From Meghimatium bilineatum (lineage: Eukaryota > Mollusca > Gastropoda > Stylommatophora > Philomycidae), in the NCBI GenBank assembly GCA_034231615.1, contig CM067306.1, positions 61,711,475-61,775,474 on the forward strand: a stretch of DNA of 64,000 nucleotides. The letters run 5' to 3'. A program made the translations under genes and the position numbers. Below, piece by piece: positions 63,390 through 64,000 of this stretch. The notes under the pieces are model-generated. The model did not search any database. It was not told the origin of the DNA and worked only from the letters and a program-made list of their open reading frames with translations. How positions within the stretch are numbered: position 1 is the stretch's first letter; each line of letters begins with the position of its first letter.

Positions 63390-63561
63390 CCTCTCTGATG
63401 GCAGTAAATGGAGCTCCCTCCTCTTCTTGTAATCTTATTTCCTTGAGAGCAACGACCTGGTTAGTGAGACTGCTAAATCCCTTGAAGACTGTGGCATATG
63501 AACCTTCCCCCAATTGCTCCAGTTTACTGTAAGAGTCTGCACGACCAAATGGTGATGGACC
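63390..63561 (-). CDS. CDK14: PFTAIRE kinase exon, start of kinase domain
   Basis: Acceptor ttgtgagctcag, donor GAGG|gtgtgt; 172 nt, phase 0 in, phase 1 out. Reads [40 protein letters not shown] and [17 protein letters not shown]. It contains the glycine loop (GEGSYATV), the ATP-binding Lys (ALK) and the PFTAIRE helix that names the subfamily. Human CDK14: FGKADSYEKLEKLGEG and EEEGTPFTAIRE. CDK14 works with cyclin Y at the plasma membrane, where it phosphorylates LRP6 in Wnt signalling; invertebrates usually have one gene for CDK14/15 (Eip63E in fly), so the vertebrate symbol is used loosely. N-terminal exons lie beyond 64000. Confidence 0.97.
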
Positions 63562-63589
63562 CTGAGCTCACAACAATGATATATCAATA

Positions 63590-63835
63590 AATATTTGTAT
63601 ACATTTCATTTGTAGACATTTTGTTTTTAAACATTTTACTAGTAGACATTTTGTTTTGTAGACATTTTACTAGTAGAAATTTTAAATGTATACATTTCAT
63701 CTGTAGACATTTTGTTTTTAAACTAGTAGACGTTTTACTAGTAGACATTTTGTAGACATTTTACTAGTAGAAATTTTATTTTGTAGACACTTTACTAGAA
63801 GAAATTTTATTTTGTAGACATTTTACTAATAGAAA
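63590..63835. repeat. Degenerate gtagacattttactagtagaa repeat
   Basis: About nine imperfect copies of ttttgtagacattttactag plus tagaaatt. It starts about 30 bp upstream of the kinase exon acceptor. Confidence 0.92.
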
Positions 63836-64000
63836 TTGGTTCTTTCCTAGTACATGGGTGCCAGTAATTTAACGAATTTAATCCAAATTTTACAAAATGT
63901 GTAGTGAAATATAAGTCAAGTTAGGGGACAGAACTGGTACCGGAAAACAGCACCAGTACATTGTCTGAATATGAAGAGAGGGTCATGTGTGCGACATTTG

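Overview
The window looks like AT-rich nuclear DNA of an invertebrate animal. Two ordinary animal genes with long introns sit in a dense background of SINEs, LINE fragments, MITEs and several dozen tandem arrays. A lophotrochozoan, perhaps a mollusc, would fit the LINE and SINE texture. That is only an impression; nothing here fixes the species.

Layout. From 1 to about 23.8 kb the plus strand carries the last six recognised coding exons of alpha-catulin (CTNNAL1, vinculin/alpha-catenin family): 1415-1600, 13314-13406, 15827-16087, 18247-18369, 20200-20283 and 22653-22859 with the stop. All their introns are phase 0, and earlier exons lie left of the window. From 64 kb back to 45.9 kb the minus strand carries ten exons of a PFTAIRE-type cyclin-dependent kinase (CDK14/CDK15/Eip63E group). 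They encode the whole kinase domain and the C-terminus; N-terminal exons lie right of the window. The genes converge tail to tail across about 22 kb of repeat-filled DNA. I found no link between their functions beyond position. One further open segment at 44176-44259 (minus) looks like a terminal exon of something I cannot name.

Mobile DNA. One SINE of about 280 bp (S1) and one of about 155 bp (S2) share a 3-prime module and an AAG-rich tail and occur in both orientations. Other short families are S3 and S4, an S5 family ending in CTTTA repeats, and tRNA-like units with B-box-like motifs. LINE fragments fall into at least four groups (L-A to L-D), all broken. There are TTAA-flanked piggyBac-like MITEs and TA-flanked MITEs with CAGTGGAATCC ends. 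Several insertions have target-site duplications readable in the sequence, which gives relative ages.

Most notable. At least four tandem arrays are built from an exon edge plus its splice site: the acceptors of catulin exon 20200 and kinase exon 52656-52813, and the donors of kinase exons 59677-59739 and 59973-60067. The result is rows of up to twelve near-identical splice sites beside the real one. The same tendency appears as a 42-nt in-frame duplication inside a catulin exon, as a 38-bp array made from a LINE 3-prime end, and as two copies of one dispersed repeat that each amplified a different internal segment. Whether the extra splice sites are silent, decoys or alternatively used cannot be told from DNA alone.
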